This document shows, piece by piece, positions 34,941 to 48,812 of a DNA stretch of 64,000 nt. The translations under genes were made by a program, and so were the position numbers. The notes under the pieces were generated by a model. It worked only from the letters and a program-made list of their open reading frames with translations. It searched no databases and was not told where the DNA came from. Location of the stretch: positions 620,001-684,000 of the forward strand of contig NBAZ01000003.1 in assembly GCA_002794735.1 (NCBI GenBank). The letters run 5' to 3'. Within the stretch, counting starts at the first letter, position 1; every line of letters begins with the position of its first letter. The stretch comes from Pyrrhoderma lamaoense (taxonomy: Eukaryota; Basidiomycota; Agaricomycetes; Hymenochaetales; Hymenochaetaceae).

Positions 34941-35912
34941 ATGTCTGTCGACGATCTTGAACCATATGTTAAAGACATCCTCCAAGCTACCCCACTTGAG
35001 GATCTCGGGACAATTACAGCAAAAGACGTACGAGCTCGTCTGGTTTCGGATAGCGTCGCAGATGAGTCATGGCTCAAAGAGAATAAGAAGGAAGTAAACG
35101 CTCTCATAGGGAGAGTGTTTGCGGCTGTCAGCGCACCACTTGTCTCGCTTGACTCGGTGCCGCAACAAGAGGACGCTGAGGAGGCAGCAGAGTCTCCATT
35201 AGATGATGTAGAGTATAGTAATGGCACAGAGGGTGCAAGTGCAACACCACCGCCTAAAAGAAGGATCAGAAAATCAAAACGTGAACTCACAGATGAAGAA
35301 TATGCACGCCAATTGTCTAGCGAACTGAACGGTCGTTCGCGCAGTTCACGTGCAGGAAAAGTTACTCCTGGACGTGGTTCAAAGAAAGGCTCGAGTAAAA
35401 CACCAAAGAAGAGCAAGAAAAGTGCTGCAGTTGTTGAAGACTCGGATGCTAGTGACAGATACTCAGATTCAGAATCCAAGCCTAAAAAGAAGCGAGGAGG
35501 CGGGGCGGCGCTAAAGGAGGTTTTGGAAAGGAGTATGTGCTCAGGTTAGTATCAAATCTCCGCATACTCTGCTGTTAAGGGAGTAGTTGTGTTAAGTTTC
35601 ATATTTCGGCTCAGTGGTCCGCTATCCGCCCTTCTTGAGGTGGACAAGTTATCAAGGCCCCAGGTAGTAAAACAGCTCTGGATATACATTAAAGATAATA
35701 GCCTCCAGAATCCATCTAATAAGAGGGAGATTCTCTGTGACGACAGGATGCGGCCCATTTTCAATGCTGACAAGATAGACATGTTCAAGATGAATAAAGT
35801 CCTGGGACAGTGCGTGTCTTCCATGTGTCTTTTCCTTACTTGCTTATGCCATAATTGAACAAATATAAACTCACGTCTCCACTCATCCAGGCATCTCCAC
35901 GAAACGGAGTAG
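34941..35912 (+). CDS. DEK_C plus SWIB/MDM2 domain protein
   Basis: A chromatin or Pol I-associated protein of the yeast Tri1/Uaf30 type. ATG 34941. The N-terminal about 60 residues form a DEK_C-like helical domain (DLEPYVKDILQATPLEDLG, WLKENKKEVNALIGRVF). A long Lys/Ser-rich linker follows (TPKKSKKSAAVVEDSD, KPKKKRGG). The SWIB domain is split by an intron: GGFGKEYVLS joins GPLSALLEVDKLSRPQVVKQ, then LWIYIKDNSLQNPSNKREIL, FNADKIDMFKMNKVLGQ and HLHETE-stop (35910-35912). The linker frame (RGGGAALKEVLE) and the frame of GGFGKEYVLS differ by -1. One more G in the GGGG run at 35502-35505 would join them, so a one-base loss is likely. All SWIB core residues are otherwise present. Confidence 0.85.
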
Positions 35913-36989
35913 TAACCAACCGGGTTGTATATCTGATAACTTCGTATATGTTTGTACTCCTTATTCAACTGCATCTTCGAGTGCTTGTAATCGTCCCTGG
36001 GGTGATCGAACTTTCCCTTGTGTTTTATCTGCTTTGCGCCATACATTCTTTAGGTTTGCCATATCATTTTGCACAACATATTATAACGTCCATAATTCCC
36101 TTCTGTCTTTAACTTTGGGTCTTTTTTTTCGTGTACATCCATCTCGCCTAGCCTGTCTATTTATCTTTTTATATCAATACTATCTTGAGGTCTATCCGGC
36201 GCTTATTTGTGTTGAACTCTGTAAGATAACCTGATTCTCGCCGCAAAGACGGGATTAATCAGTCCATTTGTACTTGGAAGAGGCACTAACGAAGCTTTCG
36301 TGTTCGGAGTTCGGACCGAAAGGCTCTCATTGAATTGTTAAAGATATTTGGTTCAGGTCAACTGACTCATATTTGAAGGTCATATCAGATTGGTGAGGCA
36401 TCTCCTGTATATGAATTTCTCTACGGAACGGAAACTGAAAGTTACGACTGTGTAACTCCTTGTTTTTACCCAACACAAGGGATGATCATATATGACACGG
36501 ATTATATAAGCAACTCAAAAACTGTGGCAATAACTGTCTACTGATACGTAGCTAGTATGGGAACTAGACGTCACCCAAGGGCTTGTTCGGAGCACGCGCG
36601 GTCTCAGTCCACACCTTCTTGGAATGGAGATTGTATGTCGCAATCTCAGTTCACGGTACCGTCTGGTATTCTCGAATTTGTCATTGTCAAACCACATTTA
36701 TTGCAGTAAACTCTACTATTTGTGGTGACACTTCACCAATCAGTACAAGACTAACTGATTAGCTAGTCTCGTACTTTGATGTTATAATTGCTCTGTGGCG
36801 CATGGTGCAGTCCAGTATGTGAAAGTTGGTTTGTGTGCTCGAAAGTTGAGACAAGGCAAAATTGCGATCGGCGCGTCGAATTGGCCTGTAAACATCTATC
36901 GTGACAAGAGTTTAGAGATAAAACGGGGTAATTGAAAACAAGTTCGAATCAATCATCGCAAGATGTAGGATACACAGAAGGTATCATTC
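35913..36989. other. intergenic, convergent
   Basis: A 1.1-kb AT-rich spacer between the ends of the SWIB gene and the coiled-coil gene on the minus strand. A GTTCGAATC box-B-like string near 36942 has no matching A box, so no tRNA is called. Confidence 0.45.
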
Positions 36990-38456
36990 CTAGCTATCCT
37001 CTTCCGTTCGTCGCCGGGGAGAATGTCTTCCTGCATCGTGTTCATCGATATCGCATTTGCGCTTAGGCACTGAGCTCGCTGGTGCGGGGTTGAGCAGTGC
37101 ACCTATATCCCTGACCGTGGACCTGGAAGGATCCTGTTCTGACCTAGTTCCTGTTTCTGTACACTGTATAGGAGGTATATACGTTGGAAGTCCGTCTGAA
37201 ATCGTCTCCGCACATGCTCCATTTTCTTGTAACCTAGAAGGACCGGCAGTGGGATTACTATCTTGCCTAGTAGTATCGCGCACAAGAACAGGCACTGGTC
37301 TTCTATGTACCATCTGTAAGTACCTTATAGGTTCTTCGAGAGCTCTTGGTCGGATTGTACGACGACCACTCTTTTTTTGTATATGACTTTCCTCGTCTCT
37401 TCTAAGAATATCTGACTCCGGTGCCTCCTTCTGTTGCTCATATTTAGCTACCAGTTTTTGAATCTCGGCAAGGCGAGACAGTAAGGAATCACGTTGCTCA
37501 GTAAGCACCTTATTTTCATGTCGGAGAAGCTGGATTTCCTTATTCCTGCCTTCTGTGATGTAGTCAAGAGTAATATGATGTAAATTCCGCCAATTACTGA
37601 TCATCTTCTCAGTCATTGATTCAATCCCTTTCATTCGTTGTTCAAAATAACTGAACTCCTCTGAGGAGGGGACGTAGGCAAGCCGTCGTTCGTGATCAAG
37701 AACAAGATTTTTGAAGTGTTCCGACTCCGTCAGATCCTGTGGTTCCAGGTCTGAGACCATCTGGGCTTGGCTACCCTCGGGGAAAGGCTCCTGATTCTCC
37801 TCCACTATAGCTGTTGTACGATCAGGGCTTGTATCAGTAGTATCCACCAGCTCGGATTGAAGAGCTTTGAGACGTGAAATATAAGGTAAGTCCTCTCGAT
37901 ATACAGTTGTTTTTTTGCCCATCTTCTTGTTTTCTGAATGTGATGGGATTCACGTTTAGGTTCAAATTTCAGTAAAAGAGGGGAAAAACTGACTGTTGAT
38001 GACAAAATCTTGAATCTGCTGTGGCCGAAACCGGCCACGAGTAAGCAGTTCACTCTCAGCTTTAGTTAGATTTAGTGGTTCCTCGCCTCCACTAACCGGG
38101 ACGTCCTGATCAGTAATGAGGAACTCTTCAGATAGGTCCTCCTCAATAGCTGTACTCTTTTTCCTTGGAGGTAGTCTGAACCTCAGGTTCTCTTGTTTTC
38201 CTGTGTTCCTGGATGAGGCCAATGAGTCATTGTCCTCCATGACGGGCCTTGCGCCTTGATGTTTTGGATTTTTTCCCTTCTTATTCGCTGCATTCGCCCC
38301 AGTTGATGATGGTCCGGCTTCAGGAGATGCATGAGAAGCTTGTACTTCCTGAGCTTTGCGCGAGGAGGACTTTTTGTCTTGCACCTTAGACGTTGTAGTT
38401 TCAGTATTCTGAGTTGCTGAACTGGCCTTATTTCGTGTAGATGCGCGTGTGGTCAT
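36990..38456 (-). CDS. unrecognised coiled-coil protein
   Basis: ATG 38456 (MTTRASTRNK). Two exons are joined across a 61-nt intron (GTCAGTT...CATTCAG, about 37996-37936), giving FVINKNKKMGKKTTVYRED in frame. The N-terminal exon is low-complexity and basic with an acidic patch (EEDLSEEFLITDQDVP) and LTKAESELLTRGRFRPQQI. The second exon has a coiled coil of about 90 residues (EHFKNLVLDHERRLAYV through LLRHENKVLTEQRDSLLSRL and LVAKYEQQKE), then a disordered tail with basic ends. The frame stays open upstream of the ATG to a TAG that could be a splice acceptor (near 38505), so an additional 5' exon is possible. No family was recognised; a structural or nuclear role is a guess. Confidence 0.6.
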
Positions 38457-39187
38457 TCGCCGACCAGTAACTTGTGAGGTAGTTTGCTTAGATTTGGATT
38501 TTGCCTAGATGTGGTTTCGGTTAGTTTGTACTTGTCAAGCGATAGAAATATAAATTAACCATTGTCAAACTTGTGTCTTGTGCGAGTAGTCTAGTCAGAT
38601 TGCTTGTAAATACTAAGGAGTCAGTAGCAGAGATAAGGAGCACAAGGTACAACTAGGTGGGAGTGGTTAATAAAGGACAAGAAAGAGCTTAGGGTGCATC
38701 TTATATAAAATGAAACAATAAGCGATCAATAACTAGCACAAACAGAAAGGGTCCGTGACCACAACATTACTTGTTAGGCCTGTGGGCCTATTGATATAAG
38801 GATTTGAAAATCTTAGAACAATAGAAGCTTCATATTCCCTTTTTAGTAAGTCTATTTTAATCGAGAAATTAGGGGCACTTTACTTTTTATTATTCGAATC
38901 AGCACCGACTCATTTGACAATTGCGGTCTAGTATACACTAACCCAAGGACTTTCTTAATGCCTTTGTCGAACAATTAAAATAACGACGCGAAACGAACGT
39001 GTTCACAAACACAAATACTATTCTTTGGTTGAAAACAAACAAACAAGATATCGTGTTTGTTGATATGATGTGGCTCAGGTCGCTTGTCCATTAGGTACTT
39101 TATCCAGCCTTTCACTCTTTCCTCTTTACTTATCAACCCTCATCATCAGATCATCAGAAATTCTCCGACCTGTCAAAATATCCAGTC
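38457..39187. promoter_or_regulatory. divergent promoter region of two coiled-coil genes
   Basis: Spacer between the minus-strand gene at 38456 and the plus-strand gene at 39188. It contains GAATCAGCACCGACTCA at 38896-38912, a near-copy of a string in the promoter at 34823-34839. Confidence 0.45.
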
Positions 39188-40397
39188 ATGTCTCAAAATA
39201 ACGGAGCAATCAGGTCATTTCGTCAGGAAAGACAGAAAAGTTTCAAGCCATATACTGTATGTCCATATAGTTTGACTTTGATCTCAGGTTCCCTTTTACA
39301 AACCACATTACGACACCTAGCGCAAGGTTCGTTTTGCGGATGCAGGCGAAGGTACAAGTGACGATCAGAGTAAAGCTCTTAAACAACGTCATAGGCTCGT
39401 CCAGATACGGGAAGAGCGGCATCACCAAAGTCTCCATTTCGAAACCCAGCAAGCCTCAACGCCTAGTGGAGGACTAGGTTAGTATACTCGTTACTATATA
39501 TATGTGTAATATTAACATACCATCTTACTACTATAGCCGATACACGTTTGGCTCTTTCTGAATGTTGGTATAATAAGTCTTTGCATCACGTTACGATTTG
39601 ATTAATGAGAATTTTAGCCAGTCCATATATCACGAGTAAAACCACTAGATTCGCCGCTAGTAATACCAACCTTACATTCACTTCCGAAAGTCAACAACAT
39701 GTCCCTCGTAAAGGAGGTATAGATCAAATCTACCCATTAAAGCCGTACCACCGAACTGACCATGTGAAAACTATCTCTCTTAGACGATATAATCATCGAG
39801 AACCTTCAAGAAAAATGCTGGGATCTCGAAGAAAAGATTAGTAGGCTAGAGAGAAAGTTGAAGGCATCTCAAGACAAGTATCAGGTCCTGCTCAATGTAC
39901 ATCAATTTCACATGGAAACCTGTACATCGTCACAGAGCCTATCTTGCGATAGTATGGGTACTAAAAAAAGAGAACCTTCCGCAGATCAAGTTGTTCATCA
40001 TCATACGGAGGTTCCGGATAAACCACATCACCAAACAAACCCAACTTTCTCTGATATGGACTACGAATACTCGTCAAGTTTTCCCCGTGATAGTTTCCAA
40101 TCCCAAACCCGGAATGCTTCACTTCCAGTGAGGGAGATTGATGAGAACTATGATGAAGGGTACGATCCCCGACAGTACCAAGTAGAACGTAGACGTATGG
40201 AATTGGAAACAAGGTTTGGCTTGGCTTCAGGCAGGCCTATAGATGAGCAAATCGAAGGACTTGCTGATGCAATCTCTTCAGAATTAGACATCATGTCTCA
40301 GCCGTCCGCTCTTCTGGCCAAATCTTCTTCACAAAAGCAGACGGATTTCGTGATCATAGATCATCCTTCAATGCCACGTTTTGAGATCCAGCTTTGA
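39188..40397 (+). CDS. unrecognised coiled-coil protein, five exons
   Basis: ATG 39188 (MSQNNGAIRSFRQERQ). Exons by frame continuity: 39188-39256, 39321-39477, 39537-39563, 39618-39716 and 39784-40397, all with GT...AG introns of about 54-67 nt. Exon 2 gives RKVRFADAGEGTSDDQSK and a basic helical part. Exon 5 starts with a clear coiled coil (DDIIIENLQEKCWDLEEKIS followed by RLERKLKASQDKYQ), then a disordered, His- and Ser-containing region and a helical segment (YQVERRRMELETRFGLASG). It ends PSMPRFEIQL. No family was recognised. It is divergent from another coiled-coil gene. The exon 3-4 joint (donor GTTGGT) is the least certain. Confidence 0.55.
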
Positions 40398-41063
40398 TCG
40401 AAAAACTAGAACTGCTATAGCCAGGCACAGATACTTTTTACGAAACATTTTGAAGGGTTAGGACCTGATCGCCGTCAGGTAGCGAAACACGTCCCCGTCA
40501 CTGCAACATCTATGTGAAGATGAGATGATCAACATACTCTTGTCACTTGGGCGTTCTCAGATACGCGCTTTCGCCTACTCGAGATGATACCAGCTAGATC
40601 TCTCTTCTGCGAGTAGATACTTGATGGGATTCATCTTCTGGTCATCATGCATTTAGTTTTTCGTATACACGTATATGATCTTGATTATGGCGATATATGA
40701 TATACTCGCAAACTGTGTATAATGAAATTAGTGAGATCTTAGCCTGTAGCTTTTTCTTCATAGTATGTTAGGAATAGACAGATAAACTGACCGTGATCCA
40801 GCGTCCTATCGTTCATATCGAGGATACTATCTGGAATAAATCAGAAACTGAGTGGAAGTTTATTGTTTGGTCATAGTGCACATGACTTTATTTATATGCT
40901 AAACTATTCATCGGCCGAGGATTACCGATAACGATAAACATATCTCAATCTTAAGCTTCTGAGTTTCCACAATCATCAGTCATCTTGCCTGGGTTAATTT
41001 GTTCCTTTGTCATTAAATAACAGGTGCATTATAAAGCATTTTGTGTCTTTACATGAGGCGGTG
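40398..41063. other. intergenic, no gene seen
   Basis: Spacer between two plus-strand genes; presumably holds the promoter of the CoA-transferase gene. Confidence 0.4.
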
Positions 41064-42885
41064 ATGTTGCTTGTATATACTAGTAAGCTCTTTAGATCCG
41101 CTTCATTTTTTGGCCCAATAGTCCGTGTTTCCAAGTTTACGGGCAATGGGATTTCCTCACTAGGAGGGCCTCATTCAGGATCAGCTTATGAGTACAAACA
41201 CTAATAAAATACAAGTGATTTGCGAGCTGATCAGATTTTACATTGATAGGCAAGATATTGTTGATAATAGGCTTAGCGAAGTAGATGTTCAGAAAGATTC
41301 AGAGCTACCTTTGGCGGGCATCAGAGTGATTGAGCTTGGACAGCTCATTGCAGGCCCATTCGCAGGTCAACTTCTTGGGTAGCTTCAAATAGTTTTAAAA
41401 TTGTTTTCAGATAAGGACTCAACACATCTATTCAATTAGCCACTTTGGTGCTGAAGTCATTAAAGTTGAACCCCCGGGAGTGGTGACCCAGTACGCAAAT
41501 GGAGAGAGCTAGACATTGACGGTATAAGTCCATGGTTTAGGAGTATTTCTCGCAATAAGAAAAGTATCACTATTGATATAAGAAAACCCGAAGGAAAAAG
41601 GTGGGAGTTTGTTAGAGATTAAATGACTCTATGAACTATATTAATAGCAATTTAACTCATAAATCCATATAGGATAGTTAGGGAGCTTGCAATAAAAAGC
41701 GATGTTCTGCTTGAAAACTTTAGACCGGGAAGTGAGACTTCTACGTCTCATCAATCAATATCAATAATTGACACTTAATCTCCAATACATATTAGCAATG
41801 GAGAAATGGGGACTTGGACCCAAAGACCTTCACCCATTTAATCCCGATCTCATTTTCACTCGCGTGAGTGGTTACGGTCAGACTGGACCATGGGCCTCAC
41901 GAAGAGGCTACGCTTCGGTCTGCGAAGCGGAGTCGGGCTTCCGCTTCATAAATGGATTTCCTGACCCGGAAACGGGAATGTTGGCTGGTGCTCCAGTGCG
42001 TCCGAATATTAGTCTAGGTGACTCAATCACCGGATTGCATGCCGCGTTTGGTACAGTGAGATATCCTTGTCAAGTCGTCAATTTCCCCTTTGCCTTCTTT
42101 TAACCTGACGATAGGTCCTAGCTTTACTCTCAAGGAAAGTACGAAGAAATAACGGGAAAAATGGTGGACAAACCGTGGACGTCAGCATAATGGAAAGGTA
42201 CCTTCAAGATAATCCGAAATGAATGTATTTTATAGATGACCCTAAGGCAATTCCACTTTCTTTTAGTATGTTAAATCTCATGGAAGGCATTATACCCGAA
42301 TATTCTCGCAAAGGAGTCATACGCGGTCCATCTGGTTCCTCAGTTACGGGCATCGTACCTACCAACGCGTATCCAACCTCCGTTCCTTCCGCCTATGTAG
42401 TGATCGGAGCCAATGGAGAGTCCATCTATCTTCGTCTTATGAACGCCATCGGCCGTCCGGACCTTACTGGACCGGATTACAACAGCAATGATAAACGAGT
42501 GCCACGACAGGCACTAATTGAAGAAGGCATCTCACAATGGACTAGCCAAAGGACTCCCGAAGAAGTATGTAAAATCATGGACGAGGCCGGTGTACCCGTT
42601 GGGAGAATCATGAATGTGAGTAACATGATGAAGAATAAACACGTTAAGGAAAGGGGGATGATAGAAAGAATTTGGGTCCCAAGGAAAAACGAGAAGGATG
42701 GTGTGAAGACGGATGAAGGTTGGGAACTGGATGTTCATCGTGTCACACCACGTTTAGAATCCGAAATCCAGACTCGTTGGGCAGGACCTGACCTTGGACA
42801 GCACAATACGGAGGTATTAAGAGATATTCTTGAGTTAACTGAAGCCGAGCTTAAGGAGCTCAGAGCGCAAGGTATAGTAGGATAG
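41064..42885 (+). CDS. mitochondrial family III (CaiB/BaiF) CoA-transferase, SUGCT-like
   Basis: Transfers CoA between carboxylic acids; the closest familiar relatives are succinyl-CoA:glutarate/hydroxymethylglutarate CoA-transferases. ATG 41064 starts a presequence-like leader (MLLVYTSKLFRSASFFG). Exons joined in frame give [122 protein letters not shown] (catalytic Asp in GDS) and GGQTVDVSIMES. The C-terminal half then runs from LNLMEGIIPEYSRKG to LKELRAQGIVG. Between EPPG and GDPVRKW one base is missing in the CCCCCGGG stretch (41471-41478), so the published frame is broken there; all else is intact. The acid acceptor is not determinable from sequence. Confidence 0.87.
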
Positions 42886-43207
42886 CTGGATACTCATTTA
42901 GAGATGTTATACTGGCGCAAAATCCACTATTATAATTTCGAAAGCAATCGATATAGCAAAGAAATTGATATAATACAAGCACAGCTGTTGAACAAAGATA
43001 GACGATTAGAATACAGTGAAGAGTAATCTAAGAAAAAAATTCCAGCATCAATATGTTAAGGGAGGTTTCCATCCAGTGTGAACTGAAGCAACAAAGTAGA
43101 CGGGCCAATGAATTAAGACATGGGAGTAAAAGCAAGTAATAATGTACAGTACATAAAGAGAGGAGGATACATAATTTCTCTTAGAAGATATCTTTTTGCA
43201 GCTAACT
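42886..43207. other. short convergent spacer
   Basis: About 320 nt holding the 3' ends of the CoA-transferase gene and the Cys-rich finger gene; no gene seen. Confidence 0.4.
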
Positions 43208-45982
43208 TTAACTATTTGGTATTGTTATAGCACCGGACAGAGAACTTGTAGACCTATGATTATTACCCAAATTACGATCTACAAAGAAATTTATCCTAGT
43301 CAGTCATGTAAACATACACTCAGATATTTAATCTGTGATAGGTCGAAGGAAGACAAAAATAAAAAAGGAATGCTCACCATTAACAAAGTTGGGACCCATG
43401 GCCATAGAAGGGACACTCGCATGATGAGTTAGCGGGGAAGGATGAGGCTGATGAGAAGGATGCTGATTATGTGCTGCATGTGCACTGTGATTTGGGTGAT
43501 GGGAATGTCCAGAATGGTTCTGAGAAACATGAGATGTTGCGTGCGAGGGTCGTGACCCTGCTAAATGGGGTGGATGCGATGATTGTGCTGGAAGCGAAGG
43601 ATGCTGTTGGTGTGACGGATGAACTGGATGTGTAGGGTGAGGAGAGTGCCCATGATTCTGACCGAGAGGATGAACATGAGGCGAAGGCATAAGCGTGTTC
43701 ATTGTATTGGAACGACTAATCATAGACATCGTTGGATGCCCGGTGACTGATGCATGGGGTTGGGCGTTTGGACTTGAGAGAGCGGGACTTGAGCTAGGAA
43801 TCGGATTTGGGTGCACATTGACACGAGGCTCTGGATTCATGGGTTCGCGTAGTAGAAGTATCAAAAGTTAGCTTATATAATACAACAGATTTGAAATGAA
43901 CTTACGAGTTGAATGCTGGTGTTGTGGCGGTTGCCGGACTATGTTAGAATTAGAAAAAACTACTACAGGGGTAGAGGTGGTCGCCGGAGTCTGGGCCGTT
44001 TGTGTATCTTCCTCATCTGCACTATCTGCCTTTGCGTCAACTTCATCTGCTAGATCTTGGGGACCGTCTGCACTTGTCGTGCGTTCCGGTGCAGGTGGTA
44101 CCGTCTGTGAGACGTTTCCATCGGATAGCTCGATAACGAGCCTTCCGTCCATAAGATGCACAAAATGGGTCCATTTTCCCCGTTCATCACCATCAGCTAG
44201 ACTCAGAAAATGAGTTTTAATTTGTTCATTCGCCCGCTTCCAATATAATTTTGCACGTCCTACCGTGCTTTTGACGTATCGACATGGTGCAAAAACACGC
44301 TCAAATGCAGCTTTTTGGCGAAGTGAAGGATCGTCAGTCATAAGTTTGCTCATTGCACTGAACCCAGAGGTAATCTCATGAACAGTATAGTCTGTAGGCC
44401 AACGACGCGTGCTGGAAGGAGAAGGTTGAGCACTGATGGGAGGGGGAACTGGGGTTGACGGAGCAGCAAATCCCCAAGTAGAGGGAGATGTATTATTTGC
44501 GTTAGCTGTTGCAGTAACGTTAGACAAACTGGGAGAAGGGGTTTGAGTTTCCCAAGTAGGAACAGTTGTACTAGATGGGGCGCGCTATTATTCGTAGCAG
44601 TGATTAAACATTTGTAAGGTGTATAGATGGTGCAGCTTACTATCGGTGTATTATTTGCAAGGATACGTGCATGTTTTCCTTGAGCAGGTGTAGTGAATGG
44701 GTCAGCTCTCTTTAGTGATATAGTGCCGTTGCTTTGTGATTGAACCAAATTTTGTTGGATTCCGTTTAAATTTGTTGTTTGGGGTATATTCTGCAATGGT
44801 AATGGCTGATACTGAAGCTCTTTGTCAAGCTCTGGGCAATCTGTTAGGCTTTCCAATAAAGATGGACGAATTCGATATAGCAAACGGCGTTGGTCATTTC
44901 TGTCGTTTTTAAACTGATACTGCTCTTGATTTTCCTGCTCTTGGTCGTTATGACGAATGGAACGCACGGTAGAGATCTTATGTTGCTCCCATTGTCCAGT
45001 ATCCGCATTATATGTATCGATGTATGAGGAAGCTGTCAGATGCAATTCCGAAACGAGTTCCGGAAAATCCTGAAGGTGAAAAAGAGGGAATGTCTGCACT
45101 TCGTGGGCAATCCGAAGAGGTTCGTAGCCATTCTAAACAAGTAAATTTTATAATTAGAAACCATCAGCTTTCGATCCGGGCTTGATAGCTGATTGAAGTA
45201 AAAAAAAATGGAACAGCAAAAAACTATCTTGAATCGACAAACGGACTAGTCCTATTCAATGATCCATGATCCGCTTAGCATATTTTTGTAAGGTATATGA
45301 AAGATGAGATGATATGATGAGAATTATAAACATCGATGTCATCACAAGAAATAGAAGAAGATGGAATATAATTAGTTATTTTTCTACCTTGTACCAGACT
45401 ACGATAGTCAATGATCTTTTCAAAGATTGTTCAAGTCTAGAACGCTTATCGAGTAACTCGTTTAAGTCACTTTCTTTAGTATGACTCGGGCTGCTGATGT
45501 TATTACTTGCAACACCACCAACAGAATCAGATACCGGAATTTGTAGTCCTGTGAGAGTACTAGTCGAACTTGATAGACTTGTCATGCTCGACTGTACTAC
45601 ATCTCTGTCAGATAGGACTAGGATTGAGGATGCAGCATGACTGCCAGAGAGAGCCTCCTTCTGCTGTTGGGTGTTCTGACCAGCAGGCCTATGGCCTGTG
45701 TGAGTTCTTCGGGCATGGACCTTACAAACAGGACGCTTTAGATTATAGGATACGAGCGGATCGACTTAGTTCGCCTCTCAATGATAATTTTACATATGTA
45801 TTGATGTATCGCACCTGTTCGCCTTTCTCGGCTGCGGCCTTTGCTTCGTTTTGGCAACAGCTTCCACAAAGCTGGGCTCTACAACTCTGATGCCCTCGCG
45901 AACGCTCACCGGCCCTAGTACGGCAACTAGGGTTCGCACAATGTATACCGGCTGGTGTATCGGCGGGAGGTAGCTGGTCCAT
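43208..45982 (-). CDS. Cys/His-rich finger protein with conserved Agaricomycete domains
   Basis: ATG 45982. The N-terminus has a compact Cys/His cluster (IHCANPSCRTRAGERSRGHQ, SCRAQLCGSCCQNE and, after an intron, RPVCKVHARRTH) that looks zinc-binding. A Ser/Thr linker and LEQSLKRSLTIVVWYK follow. The next exon carries FPLFHLQDFPELVSELHL, YIDTYNADTGQWEQHKIST and RRLLYRIRPSLLESL, then RRWPTDYTVHEITSGFSAM, CRYVKSTVGRAKLYWKRA and a His/Pro/Ser-rich tail (43864-43370). A last exon gives NNHRSTSSLSGAITIPNS, stop 43208. The order resembles a group of Agaricomycete proteins of unknown function. Near 44577-44580 (GGGG on plus) one base is missing between ITATNNSAP and PSSTTVPTWE; no splice site is available there. 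DNA or protein binding is possible but unproven. Confidence 0.65.
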
Positions 45983-46448
45983 GAGCGAGCTGTATGCTGT
46001 CCATGATGGGCGACAATGTAGTTAGAGGGGGTGCTCGATAGTTCGACGACGAGGGACTCACTGAGACTGACCAAAGGGCTACTGAGCCTCTCGCGAGCTC
46101 CAATTAGCTTAGCCCACCTCTTTTTTTGGCGGATGGGAATTTTTCCTGGAAACAGCCGGTCTCTATCCTGGACCACCAGAGCATATTGAGATTATGTAAT
46201 GCCTATGTATGGTGTAATAATCTCACATAGTTAGACCTCACGTGGCTCCGGATCATGTAGTAATCTCGCTATAATCAATGATATAATTATAATCATTATA
46301 CGTGTAATTAACAAATCACTACACTTTCACATGCAACTTGATCTACTTTCACAAGTATTGTCTTGAATACCCGTATACCGTACACCTCTCCTCCTACCTT
46401 TGTATTCATCCCATTAGTTCTTTCCTAACCCAAGCAACACCTTTAAAT
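45983..46448. promoter_or_regulatory. divergent intergenic region
   Basis: 466 nt between the starts of the finger-protein gene and the first nitronate monooxygenase gene. No distinct element was chosen; a minus-strand ORF extends across part of it but in a frame different from the finger protein. Confidence 0.4.
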
Positions 46449-47969
<1,521 letters not shown>

Positions 47970-48812
47970 AACGCGATGAGATACTTTGTTTAAATGCGGG
48001 AATTCTTCCTGAGTATAGAATTTGTATATATTTTGAACGATTTCCGATTTGAAACTAGTAAAAAAGGCACTATCAGTTATCCGATAACATACGAATAAAG
48101 ATATAAGATCAAACTTCCGCGAAGCAAATTGTACTATAGTACACTCAGTCTGAAATTTTGACCAAGAAAGTAATCGTGGGAGATAACACGTGACCACTTA
48201 TTATCTTTTTCAGGACCTCCGAGATTCATCATCTTTTCGAACTTTCCCTCAACGTTACAAATTTATTTCTCGAACCACAATTATACTCGGTTTAGAGACT
48301 AGAACGACACTAAGAAGATCTCTTTGATTATCTATTCCTCATTCCCCTTATAGAATCCCCAATTAGCTTACTGACCTTGATATAAAATCATTCTGCTATT
48401 TCTTCCTACTTGTGTTAATTGTTTTCCTACTATTCGTGATAAAGTGAAAGTAGGTAGTGTAGGTTGAATGCGCTCAGAAAGTAGAATATCTATAATTTTT
48501 TGTGTTTTCGTGGGAATCGGGAGCCGGAGATCTAAGTAGCCTGAGTCCTTTGGGACCTGAAGTAAGCTTGTTTATTCACAAGGAACGTGTCCTGTCTATC
48601 TGTTTTTCCGTATGCATTGCTGTACCCCAGTTCTCCGATGATACGAAGGAAGCTAGGCATATTCAGAATGGTCTGAATCTCTGGCCCGAGAAGATACCTC
48701 GTTATTTCTTTTCCAAATTCTTGCTCATCATTTCATATGCTCTAAGCAAACCATTGTCACTCAAACCATCGACCAACAGACAAACAAGGACGGGAAAAAG
48801 AGGTTCTCAGGG
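47970..48812. other. spacer between tandem nitronate monooxygenase genes
   Basis: 843 nt; no gene recognised. It must hold the terminator of copy 1 and the promoter of copy 2. Confidence 0.4.

Noticed and set aside
34916..35479. 187-codon minus-strand ORF
   Set aside because: Shadow of the SWIB-protein coding sequence; composition rich in Ser/Leu as expected from the antisense of Lys/Glu codons.
36935..36960. tRNA B-box-like GTTCGAATC
   Set aside because: No A box at the right distance and no cloverleaf stems.
37057..37386. 109-codon plus-strand ORF
   Set aside because: Antisense shadow of the coiled-coil gene at 36990-38456.
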